DNA from: Phlyctochytrium arcticum
Lineage: Eukaryota; Chytridiomycota; Chytridiomycetes; Chytridiales; Chytridiaceae
Length of the DNA: 64,000 nt
Direction: 5' to 3'
NCBI GenBank assembly: GCA_025602905.1
Contig: JAHLKI010000012.1
Span: forward strand, 558,001 to 622,000
This document shows positions 32,354 to 44,073 of this stretch, in pieces; position 1 is the stretch's first letter, and every line of letters begins with the position of its first letter. Made by a program: the position numbers and the translations under genes. The notes beneath the pieces were generated by a model. The model made no database searches. It was given only the letters and a program-made list of their open reading frames with translations, and was not told where the DNA came from.

Positions 32354-34210
32354 ATGACCCAAGAGCCAAGCACCAAGCGGAGACGGATAGGTTCGTTCGA
32401 GACGGTTTTTGCGGGTGTTTTGAGCTCGGATTGACCGTGATCTCTGGTACAGCAGCTGCTGACGAGGAGAGCGAAGATGGTGATGCTGAAGAGGTCACCT
32501 ATGGTCCATTTCAAACATCTTCCAATGAAGCCATTCAGCTGAAGCTTGGTAAAGACTGCCTTTTATCCTTTCAAGTTGCTGGCTCTCTAAAACTTATACC
32601 TTACCCCGACAGTATGCCCTGATGATGCGTCCCAAGATAGCGAGGAATTCCATCCCGAATTTACATACCCAATTTTTGGCGAAACCGAGACTATCAATGG
32701 ATATCAGGACTTGGAGGTCAAGGTGCGGAAACAGCGATAACGCGTGCAAAATGGCCGTTTGTTTATAATGACTTTTTTGTAGTTGCACTATGGGATGGGG
32801 TCGCTGGAGTTGTATCTAGGAGTCAGTTACTCCAAACGCGATCCAATGGGTCCTGTGGATGACATTGAAGCGTTACTGCGCGATAAGCTACCACATGGTA
32901 AGTTGCCAGCTTGCAGATACGAATGAGATGAACGACTCACCTGCGTTGGTTAGACTATCACAAGAGTCTCGCAGAGTATGTCCCGGCATGTCAAGCAGCA
33001 GAGGCCAGTTTTGTGCCTCCTGGGACGAAAGTGTGGGTGTCTGAGGCCGATGCTGAACGGCAGCTCGAGATCTATCAGGTGGGTTGCATCAAACGTGTAA
33101 GCGGGGATTACCACATTGCTCAGACCCGTTCTTAAAGTGCAATTTCTCGACACCACGCTTTCGAGAATACCATCGTCGCCTGCAAGTTTTCCTTCTATGG
33201 TACATTGAAGGCGCGTCTTTTATCGAGGAGGAAGACGACCGCTGGGAGATGGCGCTCATGTGAGTTTCGGCAGTCGCTGGAGATTGACAATGTGCCCATA
33301 CAAAACCAACAGGTTTGAAAAAAAGGCGACGGCGAACGGGCCACGCTATGCTATTGTTGGATATACCACATTTTACTCGTTCTTTAACTACCCCAACCGA
33401 CAACGCATGCGAATCAGGTTAGCAAAAAGATTGAATGTACCCATCTCGAAATGAGACTGATGTTTTTTGATGCCTGTTCCAGCCAGTTTATTATTCTCCC
33501 ACCCTTCCAAGGACGAGGTTATGGAGGTATTCACCATTCATATTTTCCTGGATCACAATCATACTGACCTGCGCTGCTGTGCAGAAACACTATACCGAAC
33601 TCTTTATCAACGCTTCCTGGACGATCCCAAAATCGCCGAAATAACAGGTTTGGATTGTGTACTTTACTCTCCGTCCGCCGCATGCTAACCAAGTGCATCC
33701 AGTGGAGGACCCTAATGAAGAATTTTCCACCATGCGCGACAAATGCGACTTGATTGAACTTTTGACCCGAAAAGTATTTGCAGATCTGCGCCCACCAATA
33801 GATCAGTCTTTTCCCAGCCGGATGGCCATCAAGTATAAACTCAGTAAGGTAAGAACATCACATGTGGGCTTCGTTGATTAGAAGAGCATATGATAACCTT
33901 CGGCCGTTGCAATATAGCGCCAGGTGGAAAGATGCATGGAAATGGCTTTGCTGCGGTCACTGAACCGCAAAGACAAAAAGATGACGCGTGAAGTGCGATT
34001 GCTCATCAAGCGACGTCTTTTTAAGCACAACGAGGTAAAATTTTGACAAACAAGCGTAATATTTGACGTCGCTCATCACTATTTCATGGATAGGAGGCTC
34101 TTATGACACTGGAAAAGGAAGTCCGCCTCGAAAAACTGGACGAGAGCTATTCAGCAGTAGAAGAGGACCACCTCCGCATCTTGGACAAAATCAAGAAGCT
34201 ATCTATTTGA
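32354..34210 (+). CDS. HAT1: histone acetyltransferase type B catalytic subunit (HAT1), 398 aa
   Basis: Twelve exons: 32354-32390, 32453-32548, 32613-32722, 32783-32897, 32954-33078, 33138-33259, 33313-33417, 33483-33526, 33585-33647, 33703-33848, 33918-34034 and 34094-34210. All phases close in 1197 nt. The GNAT acetyl-CoA motif QFIILPPFQGRGYG (about 238-251) is present, with HAT1 signatures EFHPEFTYPIFGE, REYHRRLQVF and VEDPNEEFSTMRD. It acetylates newly made histone H4 at Lys5 and Lys12 with its RbAp46/48 partner before nuclear import. The junction at 33078/33138 needs an acceptor AAAG. The 3' end lies 22 bp from the convergent CATIP stop. Confidence 0.92.
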
Positions 34211-34232
34211 CCCCAAAGAAAAATATTTTTTT

Positions 34233-35694
34233 TCACGTTGTTGGGCCCTGTGTGGGAGCAAAACACGTTTGCGTGAACGCATAAACATCTTGCGGTTTTC
34301 GATGCAGGATCAACTGAATGTAGTCGGCCATGATATCTCGGAGCTCGGGGTGGTCCTTGATGTACGCGAATTGGAGTTGTTTGATTTCTTCCTGTAATAC
34401 GTCAAACATTTAGAACTTTTCCCCTTGGTGTTTTTGAACACTAAAAATAGACTGACCTTGCGTTTGGAGTATTCAGCTTGAAGTTCGATATTGCCATCAA
34501 AATCTGAAGCGTCGTATGGATCTTGATCCGCTTTTCGAGCTGGATAGCGGAGTACTTAGCACCCACATTTCCTCCACGGTTGGATATTTTGAAATGACTT
34601 ACATTCAGTGATACTCGAACCTGATGCCGCCGATTCTGGTGATCCCAATATGATAGTCTCATCGGAGGAGGAGACCCGCAAACACCTCTGCCCGGCCCCC
34701 AAAACAATAGTCTTTTCACTCCACGCATCCAAAGTAGGTGTATCCGTTTCGAACGATTGAGTGGTCTTTGATCCGCCCACTGGTGAAATAGATATTATGG
34801 TCTGGTCTGGCGTGTTTTGGTTGATGGAGCATTGGATTTCGGATAGTGTGTTGGTGGGTGAGAACACAAGGAACTTTATGGGCTGAGGGGGTGGATTCGG
34901 ATGTTGGGATAGAATTCGACTTAGGATCCATTGGCTGCCTAACGATCGATTGTGCGAATTAGATTGGTGTTACGATGAGTGAAGGTCGTAGACTCACCTC
35001 CAGACAAAAGAACGGCGGCGTGGGTCTTTGATATGGCAGCTGGCGCAGGTCTCGCTTCATCCTCCCGTCCCCTACTCCCCCTCCTCACAACTACAATCCC
35101 ACCCTCGCCCCCCGCATCCGTCTTCCACTCCTCGCTCCACTCCCACCGCCCGTCTTTCCGCACCACACTCCCTTCCTCCGCCATCATCAGGGACCGCAAT
35201 CCCGCATCAACATAGGTCGTGAGACTTCGCGTCCATGTCTCCCCGCTTTCAGGCTCGAAATGGGCCGAAAGGGAGAGGAGATAACATTCCTGTCCCGCGA
35301 ACGTTGAAGTTGTTAGGTCGATTGTTAGGTAGCCGAGGATGGAGCGGGTGGTAGGGTGTGAGATGGGGACTTGGTCTTTGAATTGGATTGCGGGGTTGAG
35401 GGATTGGGTCGCTGAGATTCACAGAGCAATTAGGACGTTTGTAGGGGGATATTGTGCGTACAGCAGATCCTCACCTAAGGACTTGAGGAACTGGAGTGTA
35501 GTTTCATCGGGTATAAGTGAACTCTCGACCAGAACTGGATCTACCACGGGTTCCGGCACCGGTGCTTCATCCACTAAATGAGGTTGCCCTTCATTCCCTT
35601 CCGATGCCAACTCAGGCGAGTCATTGACCAAGTCCTGTTGAGAGGAACTCGAAATGTCTGGGGTATGATCCGGTATCTCCTGAGTAGCCTCCAT
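34233..35694 (-). CDS. CATIP: CATIP homologue (cilium/flagellum-associated), 403 aa
   Basis: Exons 35694-35475, 35411-34998, 34938-34603, 34539-34457 and 34391-34233 close in 1212 nt. The N-terminal 70 residues are an acidic, Pro-rich, disordered segment (start MEATQEIPDHTPD, repeated VDEAPVPEPVVDP). The core has AGQECYLLSLSAHFEP, and the last exon has LQFAYIKDHPELRDIMADY followed by LILHRKPQDVYAF, the RIIa-like end seen in CATIP (C2orf62), which in animals helps actin-dependent ciliogenesis with TTC17. In a fungus this fits zoospore flagella. The first exon and promoter have been copied twice (36.4 kb and 51 kb). Confidence 0.75.
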
Positions 35695-36478
35695 CGCTGT
35701 AAAAACAAATAATTTTGTGGAATGAAATGCTTGAAATTTCGGGACTGAGTCTAGGACTGAGTTTTGATTACGTAAGCGAGATCTGAGCCTGATCTGAGCA
35801 GATGAATGTATGTGTAGGTTTTCGGTGGTAGTAGAACCAATGATAGTGAATGATGATGAACAGCTTTCTGAAATGAGCTACTGTAATGTGTGTAAAGGAT
35901 GCATCGACGTGGATATGCATCCGTGATGTTACTCGCACTTCACGGACGGTGAGCTCGAACGTGCGGTGTAGAGCCTAGGGCAATGCTTTTCTCAGGCCAA
36001 ACCACCAAACACGCTGTATGTTTTATTCTTGACGGATGTAGAAGGTAAAAGACACCCTGAGATGGACATTCACCGGCCGCCGCGTGAGAACAAGGGCTGC
36101 GCAAACTCTCGCGTCAAGGTGCTTTCGGGAATATGTAACTCCCCTTCAACCATGTATTATACACCTCGACTAATCTAATTGGCTAAGACAATGATGCAGG
36201 ATAGTCAAGGAATGATGAGGGCAAGTATATGCGGTGGGGATAAATTATGCAAGTGAAGGGGTGGGACAGCTACTCAGACAGTAAGGAAATGGGGAAGTGA
36301 TTCTAAGACTAAGATGGAATCCAATCCTACCAGAAGATGACTTTCTCGGTCGATCTTCAACAAAAGGAGTGAATGGAAACTTATAGCCTTCTTCGATCTG
36401 GATTCCAACACTTAATCCAAATTCAGACTCAGTCTCGAAATCCCGAGTGTCATTCAACATCTATTGGTTTTTACAGCG
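35695..36478. promoter_or_regulatory. divergent promoter between CATIP and the chimeric gene
   Basis: This 784-bp region holds the CATIP promoter on the minus strand. The segment just upstream of the chimeric gene's ATG (about 36380-36478) mirrors it: AGACTCAGTC, a TTTTTACAGCG before ATGGAGGC, and shared codons after. The block 35830-36120 recurs in direct orientation at 37650-37940, and a longer part (36030 to 35700, inverted) recurs at 50880-51180. I see no gene of its own. Confidence 0.5.
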
Positions 36479-37317
36479 ATGGAGGCTACTCAGGAGATAC
36501 CGGAACAGACCCCAGACATTACGAGTACTTCTCCGCAGGATCTGGTCGCTGATGCGCCTGAGTTGGCATCTGAAGAGACCGAAGGGCAACCTCATTTAGT
36601 AGATGGAGCACCGGTGCCGGAACTCGTGGTGGACCCAGTTTTGGTTGAACCTCATCTAGTGGATGAAGCACCGGTGCCGGAACCCGTGGTGGACCCGGGT
36701 CTGGTCGAGAGCTCGCTTATACCGGTAGGGGAAACAAAGGCAGTAGTGTTTGAATTGCGTCTAAATACCGTACGCAGGAAATGGCACTGGAAACAATTAT
36801 TGCGGCTGTAGAGCACCAGAATGGAACAGATCGGTGGTCGAAATGGAGTGGTTATGATGCAACAAAACTCCTGGCACCCGTAGCTGCATATGCGGCAGCA
36901 GCCAGGACACTCACATATAAGGGAAGACGTGTGGATATGATTTTCTTGATAAAAGGGAAGGTAAATCCTGTGACCCGCACAATCTATCTCTTGTGCATCA
37001 ATGGATGAAGGTTCACCTTGCAGGTGACGGCCCAGGTTTGTTGACCATACTATCTGCATTGTCCACAAAAATTCACAGACTGACCTTCCCATTCTTCATA
37101 TTATTACATAGACTTAACCGAACAACAGTACGCACGAAACCTGCCCCCTGTATATGTGTCCTCAATGGATCCTGGCAACACGCCTTTGCGTGCTGAGGTG
37201 AGAGAAGAAATGTGGGTCAGAATGTGGGTGGATCCAATTTGGGAGCAGGATAGTATGAAGATTTGGGAAGACTTTCCGAGCATCGCCCATTTGATGATAC
37301 AATTGGGATTAATTTAG
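36479..37317 (+). CDS. chimeric gene: CATIP exon 1 fused to an unknown C-terminal domain, 219 aa
   Basis: Exons 36479-36724, 36778-36960, 37011-37035 and 37112-37317 close in 660 nt. Exon 1 encodes a clear copy of the CATIP N-terminus (MEATQEIPEQTPD) with an extra internal repeat of the VDEAPVPEPVVDP block. After a 53-nt intron, the sequence is unrelated to CATIP: a helix-rich segment (ALETIIAAVEHQ, KLLAPVAAYAAAAR), then ARNLPPVYVSS, and a Trp-rich end (MWVRMWVDPIWEQD). I do not know this domain. The third exon (25 nt) relies on an AAG acceptor and is the weakest part. If real, it is a new gene made by exon capture; otherwise it is two remnants side by side. Confidence 0.45.
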
Positions 37318-37985
37318 GTTAACAAACATGTGTGTTTACAATACAATGGACTAAACCGTCAGAGGCAGAATCACTGGCCGCATTTTATTTGACTGTATGG
37401 TTTGCATCTGAAGGAGGTTTGGGCGAAAGCAGGGTATCTTTCTGGGCGAGACAGAGAAATGGTGATGGGAGAGGAAGTACTTGTAGGAATACATAATGAT
37501 GAAGGAGTAAGAGACAATTCCTTAGATTGCAAAGCGGACAACCGTTATTGCCTCACGTTCCTAGATATATCTTAAACACATCCTTAGTTCCAATAACACA
37601 ATTTCAATGAACGATCTTTGTGTATCCATTCTGTACCCGAAGTCTCTACGTTGCTATCTTCTTTCCATAGTAGCAGAAGCATAAATAGTTAAGGACCATG
37701 AATAGCTCTTCTCGAGTTGATCTAACATAGTGCGTGTAAAGACATGTATATGCGTCAGTGATGTTACTCGTACTTCATGAACGGTGGAGCTCAAAGCATA
37801 CGGTGCCAGAGTCCTCTCGCGCCAAATCAGAAATATCATGCATGTTTCATTATTGACGGATGTATAAAGTAAGACACCGTGAGATGGACATTCACCGGCC
37901 GCCCCGTAAGAATAGGTGCTGCGCAAACACTCGGGCTAGGAGATGTTTTCAGAAATATGTTAATCGTACATAGATGACTGTATAC
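37318..37985. repeat. gene-free stretch containing a copied CATIP upstream block
   Basis: The block at about 37650-37940 matches 35830-36120 (shared runs ACATTCACCGGCCGCC, AGATGGAC and GATGTTACTCG). It is in the same orientation, so relative to a CATIP-like gene it is a promoter without a gene. The rest of the roughly 670 bp shows nothing. Confidence 0.5.
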
Positions 37986-38942
37986 ACTGATGAAAGGTAA
38001 GCTTTGGCTTGTGTGAGAGAAGTGATTCAGAGTCGTTTCGGCAAGGCAAAAGCGACGGCCATTAGAATATACAGTTCAGATCAAGCGGTGGGAACGTTCC
38101 GGATTAGCTTGCTTGCGGGAAGAGAAATCATCTCGACAACGACAATTGTAAGCTAGAGTGACCTATTCGGTGGGTAAATCTGTGCATACGAGGTGCTTGA
38201 AGCGTATCGACGCCCACAACGAGTATGCGGCTCTCCAAGTGCTGCGCAACTGTTCCTACCCGTGACACTGCCTATAAGGTCCTTTTCCAACGGATGATTG
38301 CTGATCATAAGAACGAGTTTCTGTGAAGCACTCTACGAAGCAAAGTAAGTTGCTGGAGATGCTTGATAGGGGGAGGTGATTGCAAAGGGGGGCAGCACAG
38401 GTGTCCGGGCACTACCATTCGACTTCAATAAACTCTCTCTCGCGATACTCTTTTCGTTGTTTGTGGGAGGGAGCCAGCGAATGCCTTATGCAGCGTGGGG
38501 CGGTACGTTTTTTGTGGTACAAATCTCATAGTAGAACACGACCAACAATCTCGGCATCGAGACCATGTTGAGACGGTAGAGATGTAGTTCAAACATGGCC
38601 ATCTTTCGCAGTCTGAAATTGCCTACTATTGACTGATGGACGCGTCTCAGGCAATGATCAAGTTTGCAAGATGAAGAACATAGTATGGTCAAAGGATTTC
38701 ATTTGTATATAGCGCAAAGTGTATTGTATGTTACAAGAGTATGTTATGTTACAAGGGTAAGAAAACAAGCAAAGAGAATAAAAGTTGAAGTCTTCCCGGC
38801 CCTTGCGCGCCCTCATCGAGCCCCTCCGGCTCTCAGACGTCACATGCACTGCCATCCCGAGCACAGTACAGCACTGCGCGCCGCCACGCGCAGTGTCAGT
38901 CCGTTTCTGCCACGTACCTACACTACAGACCACTCACCTAAG

Positions 38943-39265
38943 AAAGCCCTCCAGTCCTGATCCTGTCCAGTCCTGATCCAGTCCTGATCCAGTCCTGATC
39001 CAGTCCTGATCCAGTCCTGTCCTGATCCGGTCCTGATCCGATCCAGTCCTGGCGTTGAGGTGCTGAATGGGGTGTTGAGAGGGGGTACTGAATGGGGTGT
39101 TGAGAGGGGGTGCTGAATGGGGTGCTGAATGGGGTGCTGAATGGGGTGCTGAATGGGGTGCTGAATGGGGTGCTGAATGGGGTGCTGAATGGGGTGCTGA
39201 ATGGGGTGCTGAATGGGGTGCTGAATGGGGTGCTGAAGAGGGGTGCTGAAGAGGGGTGCTGGTTG
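38943..39265. repeat. VNTR: two adjacent minisatellites in repeat copy A
   Basis: The first array has an 11-bp AGTCCTGATCC-type unit and the second a 12-bp GGGGTGCTGAAT unit with about eleven near-perfect copies. Copy B has far fewer, imperfect units (about 49660-49830) and copy C only about two (about 54740-54770). The 12-bp unit gives open frames in all three phases (PFST, HSAP, IQHP repeats), so long ORFs here are not evidence of coding. Confidence 0.85.
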
Positions 39266-39486
39266 AAGGAGGTGCTGGTGACGGCGGGTTGAAGTGAAGG
39301 AAGGATGGCGAGGTGAATGGGAACTGAGAGAAGTGAAGGGGAAGAAGAAGGGATATGGCGGCGGTCAGCATAAGAAAATCCAATAGATGAGACGGGTAAA
39401 GTATACTTACAAGGCGCGGAATGGAGCTGGACGCGGGGTGGGCGAGATGAGGAGAAAAGCAAGAGGGAAACGGGGGGAAGGCCGGC

Positions 39487-39493
39487 TTTTATA
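39487..39493 (-). promoter_or_regulatory. TATA box of repeat copy A
   Basis: GGGCTATAAAAGCC on the minus strand, with a CCAAT motif about 45 bp upstream. The same arrangement is at 49440-49446 (plus, copy B) and 55000-55006 (minus, copy C). A leader, then a GTAAGT donor (minus 39409-39404 region), follows. Confidence 0.55.
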
Positions 39494-39602
39494 GCCCGAG
39501 AGGGTGACTATGGCGTGACTGGGGAAATGCCTGCGATTGGCTGAAAGTTCCATCAGGCCATCCGGGCCATCCCTTGCGCAGGAAATTCTAGGAATATGGC
39601 TT

Positions 39603-39627
39603 ACGCGTCGCGGCTGGGTCGACGCGT
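39603..39627. promoter_or_regulatory. paired ACGCGT (MluI cell-cycle box) sites, repeat copy A
   Basis: ACGCGT at 39603-39608 and 39622-39627, arranged as an inverted pair. Conserved in copy B (49311-49316, 49330-49335) and copy C (55110-55115, 55129-55134). In fungi this motif is bound by MBF for G1/S transcription; binding here is inferred. Confidence 0.5.
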
Positions 39628-40780
39628 AGGGCCAGATTTGCATCTTGACCTCGTAAAGAACTTTTTCATTGGGAGAGGTAGCGGCGGTTGGGACTGCCGA
39701 GACTGTCCCAGGGTGATAATGAATGTATAAGTCTTGTTGAGGAGTGATCCTCCTCGTGCGGTGAACCGTCTGTGATGAGCTGGCGTTGCGGTTTTGGTGG
39801 TATTCTGAACACCAACGGGGTTGAAGTGAGCGGTCTCGGCCAAATGGCATAATGATACGACGACGGCATGGTATGAAATGGAAGCTGTACAGATTGGCCT
39901 ATGTAGTTCCGTTGTCCAGAGGGTCTTGTTGTTCAGCCTTTCCGTCTCGTTTTTCCTTTGAGCTTTCGTCGCTTGGCCCAAAAATCGCGTCTTGCCCCTG
40001 GCAAGTTCTCCAAAGTCAAAGTGTTTTCCTCTCGATAAAACTCGCGACTTTTGCACACAGAAAACTACCAAGAGCATCGACACAGCGGCAAACAGAAAGC
40101 TGCAATATGGTGCTGGTCCTGGAGCTGCGCACGTTGTCTATCGAGGAGGAAGGCCGCCGGTGCTCGGGTATTGGGTATGCCAGTCGTTGTGTTTACCACG
40201 TTTGGTTCTTCTCTGACCTCTGAAAACAGACTCAAGTAGACCTACCGCCTCAAGCTTGAACAACCAACACCCTACCTACTAGTACTGGTCAGAAAGTCGC
40301 CTCCTGAAAACCTTTCCCACACCTCCTACCCCCAAACCAATCGTTGTTTACGACCGCAAAAGAGTGCACACCACCAACTTCCAGAAATGATTGTTGTTTA
40401 CGAGCGCAAAACAATGAACCATTCATCCCAGAGCCCCCGATTGGACCCGAGCATATGGCCACTAGGTTTCATACGGACTTGCCAGCAATAACATATGCTA
40501 TTCTTGCCCCACTCGCCGCTCCATAGCAGCAAGACTGATACTCGTTGGCAACCTTTGTGAAAGGAGACAGAAACTGACGAGTATTTAAGAACTTACACTA
40601 TGACCCTCCACTCCCACGCGTCAAGTCGTCAGCATCTGGGCATCACTAATTGAGATCCAATTGCCAGCACATCTTCCAAATGCTTGTCATTCCACAAGTC
40701 CGATCAATGAGTCTATGACGGACCACTGCCAACAACTGAAAGGCAGAATCCATAACAGAGTATACAAAAAGGGCACCCTC

Positions 40781-40998
40781 TCTGTATTTAAGACATATTT
40801 GTGCACAACTTCCATTAATGTATTTGAAGCAAGCCGGTTATTGAATAATATAGTTTGTACAGCAGATGAACACGGTCGAGTAATGGTAGATTGGATTTTG
40901 GGACAGGAAAGCGTGGGAGATCTCCCTCAATGGCCTTCATATGCAATCTACGGATAAAAACTTAGTATTGGGCAGGGCTGCTAAAGTTGGTTGAAGCC
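40781..40998. other. spacer between repeat A and the zinc-ribbon gene
   Basis: About 220 bp; only a short plus-strand frame reaching 40957, which looks like chance. Nothing recognisable. Confidence 0.35.
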
Positions 40999-42068
40999 CT
41001 ACTCTTTGATTAAGTGATCAACATTTAAGGGTTGAAATGCAGAAGTACTCTGGTAATCGGTCGGAGGAAGGGTATCGTCTGAATTCGGGTAGTCGCTCAG
41101 GAGCTGTCGATACGAGTCGGCCAGAACGGCATTGATCAACTCCAGGCCTTTCATAAAGGGCAGAGCTAGTCGCTGAAAGTTCATTGTTGCCTTGACGGAG
41201 GCGGAGGCCACGATGCAAGATGATGGCTCAGAGGAAGCTACTGCTGTTTCTGCATAGCACACCATCCTCGTCAGTGCGTCTTGTACATGCCATTCAGAAG
41301 TAAAGAGCGAATCCGCTAAATTTTGTAATGCCTTAAGCACCATTCAAATTTGATTATCACAGCATGGGAAAGTAAGTCCATAGCGACATACCATCATTCG
41401 ATCCGGGGGTGACGCTTTATCTCGTGCCGCTGCACAAGCTGTTCGCAGACGCTAAAGGCAACTACGCGTCAGGCGGCTTTCCCATTGAAAAATGGTTGCC
41501 AACGCTGACCTCGAGATGAACAGATGTAAAGTTTGAGCCTGACGAGCAACCTTTTGTGCATTCGTAGGTCACAGGTTCTACTTGATCTGAGGGATGGTGA
41601 GTTCATTGTGGTCAATTCTGGGTGCTGCTCCTCGATAACCCACCCGAGCGAGTAGTGGTCCGCCTCCTCTTGACCGACGGGCCAGCAGAATTCTCAGCGC
41701 CGTCTTTCGCATCTTCTGGTCCGGTCGCTGGGTTGACAGCTTTACGCTTCCTCCTCCGATTCCGTTTGACCGGCCCTGGGGTTGGCGTATCTTCAACATA
41801 GTCCTTCAGCCAGATACATGAATAAGTCGACATTTTACTTGAGTAGCACAACAACTACCTCCTTTTCAGCCTGCCTGCAGGCGCAAAGACCCAGTAGAAT
41901 TCGCAAATGTTTATATGTGACGGTTAGGAATCCGCAGGACGCGCACCGTTTGCCGATCGGGACTTGAGATCCAGTATGTCTTGCTATTGAGAAAGACTCG
42001 ACGGATGCGGGCAGCGCCTGTTGACAGTTTTCACACCGAAGCATATTTGAAAGTTCTTTCTCTTGCAA
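40999..42068 (-). CDS. putative zinc-ribbon nuclear protein, 249 aa (model tentative)
   Basis: Proposed exons: 42068-41859, 41803-41644, 41438-41392 and 41331-40999; phases 0, 1, 0 close in 750 nt. Exon 1 has two CxxC pairs (CENC and CASC, about 30 residues apart) typical of a zinc ribbon. Exon 2 has basic clusters KRNRRRKRK and VKRRR, a bipartite nuclear signal. The C-terminal exon is helical (ADSLFTSEWHVQDALTRM). Family not recognised. Two introns end in AAG and one is long (205 nt), so the boundaries are weak, although the exon frames themselves are open and biased. Confidence 0.45.
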
Positions 42069-42242
42069 AGTTATATCTTCATCTCTGGGGGGAGATCTTC
42101 GTCCAAAATTCAGATTTCCACCAAACCCCGACGCTATAGAGCCTGCATAGCCACTTACAGCAACGTCAGAAGTTGAGATTTTATCGAGTTGTCAAAATCC
42201 TTCAATTAATGGTCAAGAAAAACATCCATCTATTAAGCCGTG

Positions 42243-43801
42243 ATGCCAATGATTGTATGTCGCCCGCAACTTTTCCTGACTACTAGGCGGAGTCTGTTTC
42301 CAAAGTGGGCATCGTCCCATCTCATCCCGTCAGTACAACAACACGCTCGTCGCGGGTACTCGGTGCAAGTTCAACCGACTCAAGAAGCTGGAAAAGGACA
42401 GTCAATAGCTGCAACGGACGATGAGTTGCTTGAGATTTTACGACAGTTTCATGCTCCGGTACGGTTTGCAGCAGCATATGGGTCTGGCGTGTTTGCCCAG
42501 CGAGGATATGCAGCCAAAGAAGCATCATCAAAGGTTCGACTCTGCAAGGGATATCAGATATGAGATATCTGGCCTGACTATTTGCATAAAGCAGGAGCTA
42601 CCGACAGTCGACTTTATATTTGGGGTGACGCATCCGCATCACTGGCACTCGCTCAACATGCGGCAACACAGAGATCATTACTCGGGACTCGCGTATTTGG
42701 GCAGCAACGTGGTCTCCAAAGTCCAAGAGCGGATTGGCGCAGGCGTCTACTTTAACCCGGATGTTGAAGTGGCCGGAAGGGTAGGTGACATTCTTGCTCA
42801 CATCGTACTTTTTGTCCCCACTCTGACGCGTTTCACGTGGGTATATAGAAAGTCAAGTATGGGGTAGTCTCCATGGACCGACTTATACGCGATCTGGCCG
42901 AATGGGAGTCCCTTTACATTGCTGGCCGATTCCAAAAGCCAGTAAGTATCTCATTTTCGTTTCAGTATCCAAAAAACATGACCAACCTGACGTGTCCCTA
43001 GACCAAAGTGCTCCGCGAGGATGCCCGAGTCACAGTCGCCAATCGCAGGAATCTGCGGACAGCCGTTCGCACAGCCCTCCTCCTCTTACCCCAACAATTC
43101 ACCGAAGAAGACCTCTTTTTCACCATTGCCGGCTTGTCCTATCGAGGTAAGATGCTCTTTCCAGTTCCGTAGGCGTCCCACTCATCGCTCTTTCCTGATA
43201 CTAGGGGACTTTCGCATGCAGTACGGAGAAAACCCCCACAAGATCTACAACATTGTCTACACACAAATGGACGCTTTCCGTGCACTCTACAAACCCATCA
43301 TTGAAGATCTGCCCAATGTCAACTACTTTGAGGAAACAAGGATTGAGGTATGATTTTAGTCCCCATGCTTTATCACTCTGATTAACGGGTGGTGAGTAGC
43401 AAGACTGGGATGTCCGTCTTCGGGCCGCATTACTTCAAAAACTCCCAAAAGGCCTCTACGACAAAGTCCAGAGTAAACATCGATGGAACCTATTCAAGGA
43501 CCAGAAACTGCAAAAATTTGAGTTACAAGAACCAGAGCTGTCGCAATCCGTTGCGGAATCTCCACAATTAACTCAATACGTTGAAAAAAGTAAGTTTTCG
43601 CATAGTTTTGGACCACTCGAGACATCAGAGATTGATTTGTTGTGATTATTAGGCATCGCCGAAACTGTCAAATGGCCAGCTATAAGTCAGTCTCTGAAAG
43701 GAATCCTGACGGCTGGACTCTCACGTTCCCTTGTCTACGTCAAACGCAAGCTCCTAAAATCACGATTGGCTCGCAAACAACCACCTCAACTTCCGAAATG
43801 A
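42243..43801 (+). CDS. TAM41: mitochondrial phosphatidate cytidylyltransferase TAM41, 398 aa
   Basis: Exons 42243-42533, 42595-42780, 42849-42941, 43002-43146, 43205-43347, 43400-43589 and 43653-43801 close in 1197 nt. The N-terminus is a plausible mitochondrial presequence (RPQLFLTTRRSLF). The family motifs are all present: the nucleotidyltransferase loop AYGSGVF (about 78-84), VDFIFGVTHPHHWHS, GAGVYFNPDVEV, KVKYGVVS and FRMQYGENPHK. TAM41 makes CDP-diacylglycerol from phosphatidate and CTP at the inner membrane, the first step of cardiolipin synthesis. Length and motif order match the family. Confidence 0.92.
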
Positions 43802-44073
43802 GACCGAAAACCACTGATTCCCAAACTCGTTCCATCTCAACGCATGTACAAAAACCCTTTTTTCAAAACAAAGAACCGTTTTCAAACCAATCCCGCACAA
43901 ACTTTTTTGATGAAGAAAAAAAAACAAATAAACAATGGAATGCATGTAAAATCGTGTGAGCCCTATATACCAAGTGGAAAACTCTCTCTCCATTCCTCTC
44001 TCCCTTTCACATCCTGCCTATGTCTGCAACAACCGTGTAGCTCTAAAATATTATATATATATATCGCTTTCTT

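Larger units (their letters stand above)
37986..40780 (+). repeat. large dispersed repeat, copy A (about 2.8 kb)
   Basis: Matches copy B (48290-50840, inverted) and copy C (53670-56320, direct) over nearly its whole length. Order on +: a single-copy-like left arm, a conserved block with the reverse of a short ORF (MAVHVTSESRRGS), an 11-bp tandem array (AGTCCTGATCC, about 38943-39050), a 12-bp array (GGGGTGCTGAAT, about 39060-39260), an intron-like segment read on minus, a minus-strand TATA (TTTTATA at 39487-39493), CCAAT-type sequence, a pair of ACGCGT sites, then a right arm with a duplicated GTTTACGA-CGCAAAA. No RT, transposase, LTR or TIR is visible. Function unknown. Confidence 0.75.

Noticed and set aside
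39066..39260. CRISPR-like array
   Set aside because: Units are contiguous 12-mers with no spacers, in a eukaryotic genome; it is a minisatellite.
38934..39462. Long PFST/HSAP-repeat frames over the 12-bp array
   Set aside because: A 12-bp unit without stops is open in all frames; there is no ATG in the expected leader, and copy C lacks the array.
39601..40083. 150-165 codon frames on the right arm of repeats A, B and C as a conserved protein
   Set aside because: Frames shift between copies, differences fall at all codon positions, and overlapping frames on both strands are equally open; more likely recent non-coding duplicates.
37986..40780. Repeat A as an LTR retrotransposon
   Set aside because: No terminal direct repeats, primer-binding site, RT or integrase found in any copy.
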